DNA from: Pseudooceanicola marinus
Lineage (GTDB): Bacteria; Pseudomonadota; Alphaproteobacteria; Rhodobacterales; Rhodobacteraceae
Assembly (NCBI RefSeq): GCF_020177265.1
Contig: NZ_JAIVMC010000007.1
Coordinates: 1-64,000, forward strand
DNA: 64,000 nucleotides
Direction: 5' to 3'
A program made the position numbers and the translations under genes. The notes under the pieces are model-generated. The model was not told the origin of the DNA and searched no databases. It saw nothing but the letters and a program-made list of their open reading frames with translations. Below are positions 54,585 to 63,808 of the stretch, in pieces; positions within the stretch are counted from its first letter, which is position 1, and each line of letters opens with the position of its first letter.

Positions 54585-55628
54585 TCACCGGTACAGGATG
54601 AAGCCGCCGGTTTCCTGGACCTGCACATTCGTGTCACGCGGATCGGTCGAGGTCACGACGACGATCCCCACCATTTCCTCCGCGTCCAGGTCGTTGTCGG
54701 CGCCATCGGACAGGACCGCATAATAGGTGCCCGTCTCGAAGTCGTCGCCGTCGTTGGGATCGCGTGAGATCATCCCGCCGGTCGCTTCGCCGTTGGCGTC
54801 CAACGCGTTCGGGGCGACGACAAGGTTCAGCACCGGCAGAGAGGTGACCGTGCCGTCCATCGCCGCGGTGATGTCGCTGGTGATGTCGTTGCCGTTCTCG
54901 TCGAAGACGCGGCGGTTGGTGATCTCGCCGGTGACGGCGCCGGCGCCGTCGAAATCCTCGAAGTCGATGGAGGCGGTCATGTCGCCCTGGGTGTATTCGA
55001 TGCCGCTGCGCCCGTCGAAGACCCGCACCCCGGCATAGCCGCCGGAATAGGTGGCCTGGCCGGTGGACGGGGCCGGCAGGGTAACCGATCCGTTCCGCTG
55101 GTAGACGAAACCACCAAAGCCGTAGCCGGAGTAGTTGCCGCTGCGCACGATGGCGAACTCGGTCTGGCCGCTGTCGGAGACGCCGTAGATGGCGCGGTGC
55201 AGGAACTGCTCGATCGGCGCGCCGGTCTCGCTGTCCTGGTAGCTGGGGGCGCCTTCGTAGATGGCATAGCCGCCGAAGGTCGAGGTGGCGCCGAGCGACC
55301 GCTGGTAAGTGTTGTCGCCGTCGAAGGCCAAGCCATCGACGATGAAGGTGTCGTCACCGCTGTTGTAGCTGACCGCAGTGACGTAGCCGCCGCCATCTTC
55401 GGTCTGACCTTCCCGGCGGAAGATGGACTCGTCCGGCTCCGGCGTGCCGGTACCGGGCGGCAACTCGCGATCGCTGGAGATCGGGCTGCCGTCATCGCCG
55501 TCGTCATCATCGTCGGTATCATCAGGGGTCTCGTCGACCACCTCGTCTTCGTCGAAGGGGTTCGACGACCCACCACATCCGCTGACGGTCGCGACCGCCA
55601 GCAGCAACAGGATCCACATCCGCGCCAT
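54585..55628 (-). CDS. Candidate Slam-dependent surface lipoprotein (TbpB-like barrel)
   Basis: A 347-residue lipoprotein with lipobox TVSGCGG (Cys18) directly followed by a very acidic linker ([20 protein letters not shown]). The rest is rich in beta strands and Gly/Tyr ([61 protein letters not shown]), a pattern of the eight-stranded barrel found in Slam clients such as TbpB and HpuA. It ends [19 protein letters not shown]. The Slam gene lies 7 bases downstream, strongly implying that it is exported to the surface. Its ligand is unknown. Confidence 0.78.
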   Translation of the reverse strand: MARMWILLLLAVATVSGCGGSSNPFDEDEVVDETPDDTDDDDDGDDGSPISSDRELPPGTGTPEPDESIFRREGQTEDGGGYVTAVSYNSGDDTFIVDGLAFDGDNTYQRSLGATSTFGGYAIYEGAPSYQDSETGAPIEQFLHRAIYGVSDSGQTEFAIVRSGNYSGYGFGGFVYQRNGSVTLPAPSTGQATYSGGYAGVRVFDGRSGIEYTQGDMTASIDFEDFDGAGAVTGEITNRRVFDENGNDITSDITAAMDGTVTSLPVLNLVVAPNALDANGEATGGMISRDPNDGDDFETGTYYAVLSDGADNDLDAEEMVGIVVVTSTDPRDTNVQVQETGGFILYR

Positions 55629-55842
55629 ATCACTGCCTCTGCTCAAGCTTGTCTGGCCTCTGATGGGCCGCTTTGGGCAAAACGGTTGCCCGACCGCCGA
55701 AAAAAGTCAATTGCCCTTGGCGCTTACCCTGCGCTCTTCACCCGACTGCGGCGGAAATGCCCTACCGCATCTAGAGGTTCCGCTCCCCCGCGCCACAAGA
55801 TACCTTTGGCGCGACACCGATCTAGTGGAAAGGATTCGCCCC

Positions 55843-56748
55843 ATGACGCTCTCTGCCGACCAGCAGGCCGAAATCGACGCCCTGCGTGCCGAGACCCATC
55901 AGACCCTGCGGGCCACCGTGCCGGGGATGGAGGCGCATCTTTACAAGGCCTACCCGGTGCTGGATCACGGCTTCGTCCGGGTCGTCGACTATATGGGCGA
56001 CGATTCCGCGATCTGCCAGGCGGCACGCGTCAGCTACGGGCGCGGCACCAAGTCGGTGCAGAACGACGAGGGGCTGATCCGCTACCTGATGCGCCACTGG
56101 CACTCGACCCCCTTCGAGATGTGCGAGCTGAAGCTGCATGTGAAACTGCCGGTCTTCGTCGCCCGCCAGTGGATCCGCCACCGCACCGCCAACGTCAACG
56201 AATACTCCGCCCGCTACTCGATTCTGGACCGTGAATTCTACATCCCCGGGCCCGAACATCTGGCGGCGCAATCGGTGGTCAACAACCAGGGCCGGGGCGA
56301 GGCCCTGACGGGCGAGGAGGCGGCCCGGGTGCTGGAATACCTCAAGGCGGATTCGGCGCGGGCCTATGACCACTACGAGGAGATGATCTCGGACGAGGGT
56401 CAGCAGGGCCTGGCCCGGGAACTGGCGCGGATGAACCTGCCGGCGAACATCTACACCCAGTGGTACTGGAAGGTGGACCTGCACAATCTGCTGCACTTCC
56501 TGCGCCTGCGCGCCGATGCCCACGCCCAATACGAGATCCGCGTCTACGCCGAGGAGATCTGCAAACTGGTCGCCGACTGGGTGCCCTTTGCCTACAAGGC
56601 CTTCGAGGATTACCGCCTGGGCGCGGTGACGCTTTCGTCGCAGATGGTCGAGTGTTTGCGCCGGATGCTGAAGGGCGAAGAGGTGACGGAAGAGAATTGC
56701 GGGATGAGCAAGCGGGAATGGCGGGAGTTTATGGGGACGTTTGAGTGA
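55843..56748 (+). CDS. thyX: Flavin-dependent thymidylate synthase
   Basis: A 301-residue ThyX. The signature [14 protein letters not shown] (RHRx7S with RHR at 112-114 and Ser122) is intact, and [19 protein letters not shown] and [18 protein letters not shown] are typical. It makes dTMP from dUMP with FAD and NADPH, using folate only as a one-carbon donor. Its dUMP comes from dUTPase (23147). ATG 55843 follows GGAAAGGA. Its stop overlaps the GTG start of the next gene, which suggests coupling with an unusual membrane protein. Confidence 0.96.
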   Translation: MTLSADQQAEIDALRAETHQTLRATVPGMEAHLYKAYPVLDHGFVRVVDYMGDDSAICQAARVSYGRGTKSVQNDEGLIRYLMRHWHSTPFEMCELKLHVKLPVFVARQWIRHRTANVNEYSARYSILDREFYIPGPEHLAAQSVVNNQGRGEALTGEEAARVLEYLKADSARAYDHYEEMISDEGQQGLARELARMNLPANIYTQWYWKVDLHNLLHFLRLRADAHAQYEIRVYAEEICKLVADWVPFAYKAFEDYRLGAVTLSSQMVECLRRMLKGEEVTEENCGMSKREWREFMGTFE

Positions 56749-57953
56749 GCCGTTTGGTGCCGGAAGGCGCGGATGATCCGCGCTTTTCGGGGCTTCTTCG
56801 GGAGGTTGACGGAACAGCGGTTGTTTTGCGCCTTGAGCGTGGAGTGCGCGACGAGGAGCGTAAGTTTCGTTCTGCGCATGACTTGTTAGCGAAACAGCTA
56901 GAATTGGCCTCGGAAGGTAGGTCAACGCGTGTGTCGGCTCAGATTTCTGGTGATCGGGTTGTTGCTGAAGAGATCGGAGAGCACTTGCTTCCTGGTCTCA
57001 GTGATGTAGCGCTCGAGAGCTTTACGCTCTCATCCTATATGGATTCCCCAGCTGCGCTGACAGGTTATGACATTATTGGCCTGCAAGCAGTCGATGCCAC
57101 TTTGCGCGTGAAAGATTGTACTCTTCGCAATCTGCTGTTTGGTAGCCTAACTCTACACGCCCAAGGTACGGTTAGACTCGAAGATTGCAGGGTCGGCCGC
57201 TTAGTTTTATCGGGCAACGGTGAGCCGGACATTGTTTTGTCAGGAGGACGGGTTTTGGTAATTGAGGTTCAGGATGAGCCTAATCTTCGGAGTTTAAATC
57301 TGTCGGGCGTTCAGATCTCCAGACAACCTGTAAAGGTCTCGCAAATCCCCAAAGATCTGCCGGCCTGGCTGCGGCTGGATGCCGTTTCGTTTCGCCGACT
57401 GCACAAATGGGCGCAGGACAAGGAAGACGTGAAATTGGCGCACCAGATGCGCGGTCATCAACTTTCGGTCGACTACTACCTGTCGGATCGCACCGAACGG
57501 CCCTTCATGTACCTCTGGCGGCTCTTCGGGAACTACGGCCTTAGCCTCTGGCGCCCAATGGCGTGGCTCCTCGCTTCCAATCTACTCTTTGGGACGCTGC
57601 TCTATTGTACAGGCACTGTGGCGACCGATGCCGTCCTGCCCGTTGCCAACGCCGTTGCTCCCGGGACTGACGCTGCCAATGCCGCAACTCTTGCTGCTGA
57701 TGGTATCGCCGCCGCTGAGGCCTCCCTCGGCTGGCGCAGTGTCCTGATCGGGGACGGGCAAGGCGCCCAGCTCTCCCGCGCTATCGTCGGCGCGACCGAA
57801 GCCATCTTCTCTCCGGTCAACGTCTTCTCCATCCGCAAGCTCGTCCTGCCAACGGAGCCATGGGTTGCCGTGGTGCAATTTCTCTACAGCTACCTCTGCC
57901 TTGGCCTGATCTTCCTCTTCGGCTTCTCGATCCGCCGCCGATTCAAGATCTAA
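56745..57953 (+). CDS. Membrane protein with beta-solenoid-like region and C-terminal two-helix module
   Basis: A 402-residue protein starting with GTG that overlaps thyX (GTGA). Residues ~85-200 have repeated short strands ([35 protein letters not shown]), like pentapeptide-repeat or other solenoids. From ~214 it matches the C-terminal module common in pentapeptide membrane proteins: [36 protein letters not shown], helix 271-290, helix 373-394 and the final [11 protein letters not shown]. Residues 300-360 are an Ala-rich loop. Base composition of the first half is clearly lower in GC (45 percent at 57241-57300) than neighbours, suggesting transfer. Function unknown. Confidence 0.8.
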   Translation: MSRLVPEGADDPRFSGLLREVDGTAVVLRLERGVRDEERKFRSAHDLLAKQLELASEGRSTRVSAQISGDRVVAEEIGEHLLPGLSDVALESFTLSSYMDSPAALTGYDIIGLQAVDATLRVKDCTLRNLLFGSLTLHAQGTVRLEDCRVGRLVLSGNGEPDIVLSGGRVLVIEVQDEPNLRSLNLSGVQISRQPVKVSQIPKDLPAWLRLDAVSFRRLHKWAQDKEDVKLAHQMRGHQLSVDYYLSDRTERPFMYLWRLFGNYGLSLWRPMAWLLASNLLFGTLLYCTGTVATDAVLPVANAVAPGTDAANAATLAADGIAAAEASLGWRSVLIGDGQGAQLSRAIVGATEAIFSPVNVFSIRKLVLPTEPWVAVVQFLYSYLCLGLIFLFGFSIRRRFKI

Positions 57954-57960
57954 GCGCCAA

Positions 57961-57998
57961 GGGCCGCGCCCTCCCGTGGGGGAGGGAGGGCGCGGCCC
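57961..57998. terminator. Long GC-rich hairpin
   Basis: GGGCCGCGCCCTCCC (57961-57975) pairs perfectly with GGGAGGGCGCGGCCC (57984-57998), a 15-bp stem with an 8-base loop, 8 bases after the solenoid protein stop and before the convergent DUF4239 gene. There is no T-run. Confidence 0.7.
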
Positions 57999-58214
57999 GG
58001 CGTTGCCGCCGGGCGGGCCGTTGTGGCTGGTGTGCCCGTTGCTAAATTCCCTGACGTCTTCTAGCCCTGTCTAGGCCGCGCCGCACCCCGTGGGCCGGGG
58101 GCACCCCGGCCGCCTATCGGTCGCGGGCCTCCACCTCGCGCCCGAGCACAACATCCCCACCGGGCGTCCTTCCCGCCCCCCGGTGTAGGCTGGATGCCAA
58201 TCCACCGAGCCCCA

Positions 58215-58988
58215 TCAATACTGCCCCATCTCCCCGGCCAGCAGCTGGGTGAAGGCCGTGGGCGGCAGGGCGCCCGGGTTCGCGAAGGGATCCGAAAAGG
58301 CGAAGATCACGAACATGATCACCCCGGTATAGCCCCCGTAAAGCGACAGCAGTGCCAGGTGCAGGGGCGTCGGCGCGAAGGTGAAATAGGGCACCGCGAC
58401 GCAGACCACCCCGGCCAGGGCGGCGAACCAGAACAGGCCCGACAGCTCGCGCGCGGCGTTGTTCTCGCGCTTCTGGCGCAGCTCGGCGATGGCCTGGGCC
58501 TTTGCCACCATATGCGCGCGCAGGTCCGTCTGGCGCAGGGTCGCGGGGGCGAGGTTCAGCGCCGTCTCGTAGATGGCCTCGCGCAGGATCCAGCCCTCGG
58601 CGGTCAGCTTGCCCGTCTCCGACAGTTCCGCCCATTCGTGGTTCACCACGTGGCGCAGGTAGGCGGCTAGGGTGCCTTGGACCTCCGCCGTCACCTCCTC
58701 CCCGGCATCAAAACGACGGATGTCGTTGAAGATGTCGGCGACGGCCGTGGCCTCGCTCACCAGATCGGCGCGGATCTCGGAATAGTCGATCAGTTCCTGG
58801 GCGAAGACCAGCGCCAGGATCAGCCCGTGCAGGGAGGCGATGCGGAAGATGACGGAGCCGGCCAGGTCCTTCGTCTCGGTGGTCTGGCGGCCACCCCAGA
58901 TCCTGCGCGTCAGGGCATAGATGGCGAAGATCACGGCGATATTGGCCAGGGCGATCCCCACGCCCAACCCGATGTCCGACAAAGTCAC
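58215..58988 (-). CDS. DUF4239-like membrane protein
   Basis: A 257-residue inner-membrane protein with helices near residues 5-27, 48-66, 184-203 and 210-230. The region between carries EIRADLVSEATAVADIFNDI and RHVVNHEWAELSETG, typical of DUF4239, a family without known function. The start is GTG 58988, behind AGGGAGGACC. It is transcribed toward the solenoid-like gene. The end FSDPFANPGALPPTAF is also family-like. Confidence 0.82.
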   Translation of the reverse strand: MTLSDIGLGVGIALANIAVIFAIYALTRRIWGGRQTTETKDLAGSVIFRIASLHGLILALVFAQELIDYSEIRADLVSEATAVADIFNDIRRFDAGEEVTAEVQGTLAAYLRHVVNHEWAELSETGKLTAEGWILREAIYETALNLAPATLRQTDLRAHMVAKAQAIAELRQKRENNAARELSGLFWFAALAGVVCVAVPYFTFAPTPLHLALLSLYGGYTGVIMFVIFAFSDPFANPGALPPTAFTQLLAGEMGQY

Positions 58989-59150
58989 CCGCGGTCCTCC
59001 CTGCGGCCCCGGCCTGCTGCCGCTGCGTCAACAGGTTAGGCGCGGGCGCGGCGCGCTGTCCAGCACCCGGATGCGGGCAGGGCAGAGGGGGCGCATGTGA
59101 TCCAGGGGGGCGATCCGCGCGTATCCTTGTCGAACACCTCGGGAGGTCTC

Positions 59151-59558
59151 ATGCAACTCGTCACCCTCTACCTGATCACCGCGCTGGTCTTTCTCGGCCT
59201 CGATGCGCTCATGCTGAAGAACGTCATGCGGCCGCTTTTCGAAAGCCGGCTGGGCGACCAGATCCTGGAGGACCCGCGGATGGTGGCCGCCGGGCTCTTC
59301 TACCTCGCCTATGTGGGCGGGCTGCTCTATTTCGTGTCCGTCCCGGCGCTGGAGGCGGGTAAGCCGTCTCAGGCCCTGCTGAACGGGGCGCTGATCGGGG
59401 CGATGGCCTATGGCACCTACGAGGTGACCAACTATGCCGTGCTGCGCGCCTGGTCGCCGGTTATGGTGGCCGTGGACCTCAGCTGGGGCACGGTGCTGAC
59501 CGGCGTGTCGGCGGCCCTGGGGGTCTGGGCGACCCGGGCGATCTTTCCCGCCGCCTGA
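59151..59558 (+). CDS. DUF2177 family membrane protein
   Basis: A 135-residue protein with four transmembrane helices. It begins MQLVTLYLITALVFLGLDALML, then RPLFESRLGDQILEDPRMVA, GALIGAMAYGTYEVTNYAVLR and the end WGTVLTGVSAALGVWATR, all DUF2177-like. Function is unknown. ATG 59151 has GGGAGG nine bases upstream. It is a single plus-strand gene. Confidence 0.88.
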   Translation: MQLVTLYLITALVFLGLDALMLKNVMRPLFESRLGDQILEDPRMVAAGLFYLAYVGGLLYFVSVPALEAGKPSQALLNGALIGAMAYGTYEVTNYAVLRAWSPVMVAVDLSWGTVLTGVSAALGVWATRAIFPAA

Positions 59559-59631
59559 GGGACGTTTTGGCGATTTGCGGATGGGCGCGGCGCTGCTATC
59601 CTCCTGAGGATATTTGCATGAGGGACATCCG

Positions 59632-59946
59632 ATGAAAGCCGTTTTCGCCGCCGCCGCGCTTGCCGTGGCCCCGCTGGCCGTCGCCGCCGAAGGCATGGTC
59701 GTCAATGACATCTACACCGGCACCACTGCCGGTATCAGCTATGGGGGGCTGTCCTACTACGACAGTCCGGCGATCACCGCCTATCCCTCCGGCGCCAACT
59801 ATTGCCCCGCGGGCCTGCAGCCCGTTCAGCTGGGCGGCGAAGTGTCCTGCGGCACGCCCAATGCGGCCGGTGACTGGAACCGGCATCCGGTGCGGACCTG
59901 GGGCTGGTCCGGCGCGGTCGACTACGGGTCGAAATCGCCCAACTGA
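59632..59946 (+). CDS. Small exported protein of unknown function
   Basis: A 104-residue protein with a clear signal peptide (MKAVFAAAALAVAPLAVAA). The mature part is about 85 residues with two Cys (NYCPAGLQ, VSCGTPNAAG) that could form a disulfide, and many Tyr/Gly/Ser residues. No family was recognised. The region before its ATG (59600-59631) resembles the conserved part of the intergenic repeat (GAGGATATTTGCATGAG then GATGAA). Confidence 0.65.
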   Translation: MKAVFAAAALAVAPLAVAAEGMVVNDIYTGTTAGISYGGLSYYDSPAITAYPSGANYCPAGLQPVQLGGEVSCGTPNAAGDWNRHPVRTWGWSGAVDYGSKSPN

Positions 59947-60081
59947 TCTGGCCGACAAGGCGGAAGACCGGCGGGCGTCCCCCAGGGGCGCCCGTTTCGC
60001 ATTCATGTGATCGGGGCAGGGGGCATTGGTCCTGCGTGATCTGTCATTTTTCTGTTACATCGGGGCGCAGGAGGAATTGCC

Positions 60082-60393
60082 ATGCGTCCTTTCGCACCGC
60101 TTCTGGCCCTTGGCCTTTTCGCCGGTCCGGCACCGGCCGCCAGCCCCCTGGCGGAGGTGGTCTGCGACAGCACACCGCGCCTTGAGGCGCGGCTGTCGGG
60201 GGCGATGAACCAGCGAAGAGAGGCCATGGGCCTGCGCGATCCGGAACAGGTGATGGAGGTCTGGCTGGCGCCCGGCGGTGCCTGCACGCTGGTCGCGGCC
60301 TATGCCACGGGGCGGTCCTGCATCCTGGCCATGGGCGAGGCCTGGCAGGACGGCTTGGCCCGCGCGACCGCCGCAGAGCGGGATCCGAGCTGA
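60082..60393 (+). CDS. Small exported protein of unknown function
   Basis: A 103-residue protein with a signal peptide (MRPFAPLLALGLFAGPAPAA). The mature domain has three Cys (VVCDST, GACTLV, SCILAM) and the pattern GLRDPEQVMEVWLAPGG. The start has a strong CAGGAGGA ribosome site. I do not recognise the family; it is likely periplasmic. It ends about 100 bases before the convergent cold-shock gene. Confidence 0.72.
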   Translation: MRPFAPLLALGLFAGPAPAASPLAEVVCDSTPRLEARLSGAMNQRREAMGLRDPEQVMEVWLAPGGACTLVAAYATGRSCILAMGEAWQDGLARATAAERDPS

Positions 60394-60452
60394 CCACGAA
60401 GGCAAACGTGAACCCCGATCTTGCAATGCAAAGGGGATTCACGGGCTGTTTG

Positions 60453-60472
60453 AAAACCCCGGCGGGGCCGGG
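60453..60472 (-). terminator. Terminator for the cold-shock gene
   Basis: CCCGGC (60458-60463), loop GGG, GCCGGG (60467-60472) form a short stem preceded on the plus strand by AAAAC, so that on the minus strand it is followed by GTTTTC. It lies 20 bases past the cold-shock stop. Confidence 0.6.
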
Positions 60473-60491
60473 ACGGACCGGGGAATGCCGG

Positions 60492-60698
60492 TCAGAGCAG
60501 TTTCAGGTCACCCGCCATCTGGCGACCATCACGGCCCTCGGTCAGCTCGTAGCCGACCTTCTGGTTGTCGGCCAACCCGGTCAGGCCCGAGCGTTCGACT
60601 GCTGAAATATGCACGAAGACATCCTTCCCGCCCTCTTCGGGTTCGATGAAGCCGTAGCCTTTCGTCGTATTGAACCATTTCACGGTGCCTACAGGCAT
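60492..60698 (-). CDS. Cold-shock family protein
   Basis: A 68-residue CSD protein with the RNA-binding motifs GTVKWFNTTKGYGFIEPEE (RNP1 as KGYGFIEP) and DVFVHISAVERSG (RNP2 as VFVHIS). It binds single-stranded nucleic acid and acts as an RNA chaperone. ATG 60698 follows AAGAGGAGA. The 191 bases upstream (60699-60889) are room for a long leader, as in many csp genes, and are shared with the divergent ArsC-like gene. Expression may be temperature or growth-phase controlled. Confidence 0.94.
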   Translation of the reverse strand: MPVGTVKWFNTTKGYGFIEPEEGGKDVFVHISAVERSGLTGLADNQKVGYELTEGRDGRQMAGDLKLL

Positions 60699-60889
60699 GC
60701 CGTTTCTCCTCTTGCCGTTCCACCCCGACATACGGGGGTCTTTCATCACGGCATCCAAGGCCCGCTAAAGGGGGCTTTGCCTGCCAAGCGACATGGTCAG
60801 GATTGCATTCACTATGTAAAAAGCAAGCAAAACCGGGGCTGCATTCGGATTCAGTCCCATTTTTGGCATTTTTGACGAAAGGGACAGCG

Positions 60890-61207
60890 ATGCGCGTTTA
60901 TGGGCTTAAGACCTGTGACACCTGCCGCAAGGCAATGAAGGCTCTGGAGGGGGCGGAACTGGTGGATGTGCGTAAGGATCCGGTGCCCGGGGCGCTACTG
61001 GAACGGGCGCAGGCGCAATTCGGCGAGGCGCTGGTCAATCGCCGCTCGACCACCTGGCGGGGCCTGGATGAGGCCGAGCGCGCCCGTCCGCCGCTGGATC
61101 TGCTGGCGGATCATCCCTCGTTGATGAAACGCCCCCTTATCGAGGACGGCGAGGATCTCTATCTGGGGTGGACGCCCGAGGTGCAACGCGCCCTCGGCGC
61201 GGGCTGA
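60890..61207 (+). CDS. ArsC/Spx-like (YffB) family protein
   Basis: A 105-residue thioredoxin-fold protein starting MRVYGLKTCDTCRKAMKALEG with a CxxC pair near residue 9. RSTTWRGLDEAERARPP and HPSLMKRPLIEDG are typical of the ArsC family; the KRP segment lines the anion site in arsenate reductases. Relatives include glutaredoxin-dependent arsenate reductase, Spx and YffB; the CxxC in place of a single Cys makes plain arsenate reductase less certain. It is about 20 bases upstream of a small membrane protein gene. Confidence 0.82.
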   Translation: MRVYGLKTCDTCRKAMKALEGAELVDVRKDPVPGALLERAQAQFGEALVNRRSTTWRGLDEAERARPPLDLLADHPSLMKRPLIEDGEDLYLGWTPEVQRALGAG

Positions 61208-61222
61208 GAAGGAGACGGCGGT

Positions 61223-61591
61223 TTGCGCAACGCGGCATTGGTACTGGGATTGATTGGCGGGCTGTTCGGCCTGCTCGTGGGATTTGTCGGCTACGGCTAC
61301 ACCGAGGCGATCGAGGTCTACGGCGAGGTTGAGGGCCTCTTCGAGCAGGTGACCAACGTGCAGGCGGTGCGCCTGGCGGGCCTGCTGTCGCCGATCCTGG
61401 CGATTGCGGGCGCCGGTATGGCGAAGGTCCGCGCGCTCTGGGGCGGGGTCCTTCTGCTGGCCGGCGCCCTGGGGTTCTACCTGGGCTTCGGGGTGACGGT
61501 CTTCACCATCTTCCCGATCGCCTTCATCGGGATCGCGGCGCTGCTGGCACTGGCGGCCGGGAAGCCGGACGAACCTCAGGCGCATTTCTGA
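61223..61591 (+). CDS. Small four-helix membrane protein
   Basis: A 122-residue protein with four hydrophobic helices (about 5-25, 50-66, 71-92, 95-112), starting MRNAALVLGLIGGLFGLLVGF and resembling DUF4064-type proteins, though not recognised with certainty. The start is TTG 61223 with AAGGAGACGG upstream, a strong site. It is probably co-transcribed with the ArsC-like gene. Its last 68 bases overlap the 3' end of the convergent DoxX gene. Confidence 0.7.
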   Translation: MRNAALVLGLIGGLFGLLVGFVGYGYTEAIEVYGEVEGLFEQVTNVQAVRLAGLLSPILAIAGAGMAKVRALWGGVLLLAGALGFYLGFGVTVFTIFPIAFIGIAALLALAAGKPDEPQAHF

Positions 61592-62105
61592 ACAGGACCT
61601 GATCGGCGGACAGCGCGCCCGCGCCCTTCACCAGCAGCACCAGCAAGGTGAAGGTCCAGAAGGCGCGCTGATCCAGGATCAGCCCGTCGGGGTGCCTGTC
61701 GAACCAGGCGCCCAGGGTTTCGGCATGTTCGATCCCGCCGTGGCCGTAGAGGTCCGTCAGGCTCTGCACGGCGATGAAGCCGATCATGCCGAGGGCGGCG
61801 ACCCGCGTCAGCAGTCCGATCAGGATCATCAGCGGAAGGACGAACTCGGCAACCGTGCCGGCGGTGACCACGGCCCAGTGCCAGGGCCCGAGGGCGGAAA
61901 GGTTGTAGCTCGCGGCGTCTAACGCGCGGGGGAAGATCTGCGCATAGGCACCGAGCGACGGTTGGAAGATACCCAGCGGGCCGTCCCCCAGCTTAGTCAG
62001 GCCCGAGGCCCAGAAGTAGGGCAGCAGCACGGCCGCGAAGGTGAAACGCGCCAGCAGCGGCAGCAGCGGGTCGAGGCGGGTCAGGGGCGCGGTCGGATCG
62101 GTCAT
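61524..62105 (-). CDS. DoxX family membrane protein (buf/gig/hvf operon)
   Basis: A 193-residue inner-membrane protein with four helices. It contains LPYFWASGLTKLGDG and FVLPLMILIGLLTRVAALGM, DoxX signatures. It is the last gene of the bufferin-like operon; its ATG overlaps the DUF2063 stop (ATGA). In gig (gold-induced genes, Cupriavidus) and related clusters a DoxX protein (GigT) accompanies the peptide and its maturation proteins. Its role is not established. The C-terminal 23 residues overlap the convergent membrane gene, an unusual arrangement. Confidence 0.88.
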   Translation of the reverse strand: MTDPTAPLTRLDPLLPLLARFTFAAVLLPYFWASGLTKLGDGPLGIFQPSLGAYAQIFPRALDAASYNLSALGPWHWAVVTAGTVAEFVLPLMILIGLLTRVAALGMIGFIAVQSLTDLYGHGGIEHAETLGAWFDRHPDGLILDQRAFWTFTLLVLLVKGAGALSADQVLFRNAPEVRPASRPPVPAAPRSR

Positions 62106-62869
62106 CGGGGCAACTCCATGTCGGTCAGGGCACCGCCTTGCAGCAGCAGCCCCAGGATGGCGGACAGGTCGGGGGTGGGGGTCTCGGCGCTGGCGGCCTC
62201 GGCCGCCTCCGCCGTGGGGGCGCCGCGCGCCAGGGCCTGCAGGAAGACGGCGCCGCCCGGCGGCAGCAGGTAGACCTGCGGGTCGAAGGCGGGGCGGGCG
62301 ATCAGCAGGTCCTCGGCCCGGGCCTGCGGCGGCGGGCCGTCGTGATGGGCCAGCTGCCAGATCTGGTAGAGCGGCCAGGGCGAGCGCAGCAGCCGCAGCG
62401 CCGGCGCCAGTGTCAGCCGGGCCCCGGCCAGGGCCTCGGGCGGCAGCTCCGACAGGCGCGCGGGATCCAGCGGTGTCGCATCGGCGGCGTGGTAGGCGGC
62501 GCGCAGGGCCAGATCCAGCCGTGCGACGTCCGGCAGATACTCCAGGTGCGCCAGCGGGGCGAAGTCATCCAGGAATGCGGGCAGGGCCGCGCCATAGCGG
62601 AACATCAGCGGCGAGGACGGCGGATGCGCCCGCAGGAAGGGCGCGGCGATGGCCCGCAGCGCCTCCTCGCCCAGCAGGGCGCGCAGGGTGGGGAAGCCCT
62701 CCAGCACGGCGTCGGTCAGGCCGACGGCCACATTGTTGCGATAGACGGCAAAGCGCCGCCCGGCGGGCCCGCCGTGGCCATCGCCCAGCCCCTCAGGCAC
62801 GGCGGCGTCGGGACGCAGCAGGGCCTCGCGGAAGGTCGCCTGCGCGACGGGGGAAGGCCTGGGGTTCAT
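62102..62869 (-). CDS. DUF2063 partner protein (BufC/HvfC/GigB-like)
   Basis: A 255-residue cytosolic protein. The DUF2063 N-terminal part has [47 protein letters not shown] in pieces ([25 protein letters not shown]) and [21 protein letters not shown]. This protein pairs with MNIO enzymes and is believed to bind the precursor or help recognition (RiPP recognition-like). Its ATG overlaps the bufB stop by four bases, and its stop overlaps doxX, all typical of this operon. Confidence 0.92.
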   Translation of the reverse strand: MNPRPSPVAQATFREALLRPDAAVPEGLGDGHGGPAGRRFAVYRNNVAVGLTDAVLEGFPTLRALLGEEALRAIAAPFLRAHPPSSPLMFRYGAALPAFLDDFAPLAHLEYLPDVARLDLALRAAYHAADATPLDPARLSELPPEALAGARLTLAPALRLLRSPWPLYQIWQLAHHDGPPPQARAEDLLIARPAFDPQVYLLPPGGAVFLQALARGAPTAEAAEAASAETPTPDLSAILGLLLQGGALTDMELPR

Positions 62870-63717
62870 GCCGGTATCCTTTCCAGCGCGCTGGCGGCCC
62901 GGGTGGCCTCGGCGGCCAGCACGGGCCAGTCGGGCACGTCGGTGTCCCATTCGATCAGCAGCGGGCGCGGCCCGGACCGGGTCAGGACGTGATCCAGCAG
63001 GGACCAGACCGGATCGGCCACCTCCCGCCCGTGGCTGTCGATCAGCAGCGGGCGACCCGCGTCATCGGCATCCTCGTCATGGCCGCCGAGGTGAATTTCG
63101 CCCACTTTCTCCAGCGGGAAGGCCTCGACATAGGCGCGCGGGTCCAGCCCGAGGTTCACCGCCGAGACGAAGACGTTGTTCACGTCCAGCAGCAGGCCGC
63201 AGCCGGTCCGGCGGCTGACCTCGGCCAGGAACTCGGTCTCCGCCATCTCGCTTTCCGCGAAGGCCAGGTAGGACGATGGGTTCTCCAGCAGCATCGGGCG
63301 GCCCAGCACCTCCTGCACCTGATCGATGTGATCGGCCACGCGGGTCAGGGTCGCGGCGGTGTAGGGCAGGGGCAGCAGGTCGTTGAAAAAGGCAATGTCA
63401 TGGGTCGACCAGGCCAGATGTTCGGAGAAGCTCGCCGGGTGCAGCCAGTCGCAGAGCCCACGCAGTCGCGCCAGGTGGGCCGGGTCCAGCGGTCCCTCGC
63501 CGCCGATCGACAGGCCGACGCCATGGACGGAGATCGGGAACCGCTCGGCCAGGTGGCGCAGCATGGCAATGGGCCGCCCGCCGGCGCCCATATAGTTCTC
63601 GGCGTGGATCTCCAGCCAGCCGACGGGGGCGGGATCGTCCAGGAGGTCGAGGTAGTGCTGCGGCTTGAAGCCGACGCCGGGCAGGGGTGGAAGCGGGGGA
63701 CGGGTCTGGTCCAGCAT
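62866..63717 (-). CDS. Multinuclear non-haem iron oxidase (MNIO, DUF692)
   Basis: A 283-residue TIM-barrel enzyme. Likely metal ligands lie in [61 protein letters not shown] and [13 protein letters not shown] enzymes (BufB, HvfB, GigA) modify cysteines of precursor peptides, for example into thiooxazoles, giving copper-binding bufferins. The precursor-like peptide is encoded directly upstream. It starts at ATG 63717 and overlaps the partner gene. Confidence 0.95.
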   Translation of the reverse strand: MLDQTRPPLPPLPGVGFKPQHYLDLLDDPAPVGWLEIHAENYMGAGGRPIAMLRHLAERFPISVHGVGLSIGGEGPLDPAHLARLRGLCDWLHPASFSEHLAWSTHDIAFFNDLLPLPYTAATLTRVADHIDQVQEVLGRPMLLENPSSYLAFAESEMAETEFLAEVSRRTGCGLLLDVNNVFVSAVNLGLDPRAYVEAFPLEKVGEIHLGGHDEDADDAGRPLLIDSHGREVADPVWSLLDHVLTRSGPRPLLIEWDTDVPDWPVLAAEATRAASALERIPA

Positions 63718-63808
63718 GGGGCGGGTGTCCTTGGTCCGGGGGCCGCTTGCGAAAGCGTCGAGGCTCGCGAAAGGGGCCCGAAGTGGCGGAGATGGCGGAA
63801 AAGGGGGA

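Noticed and set aside
59598-59634. A fourth copy of the intergenic repeat before the small secreted protein
   Set aside because: Only a short part (GAGGATATTT ... GATGAA) resembles the tail and the hairpins are missing, so it was not counted as a copy.
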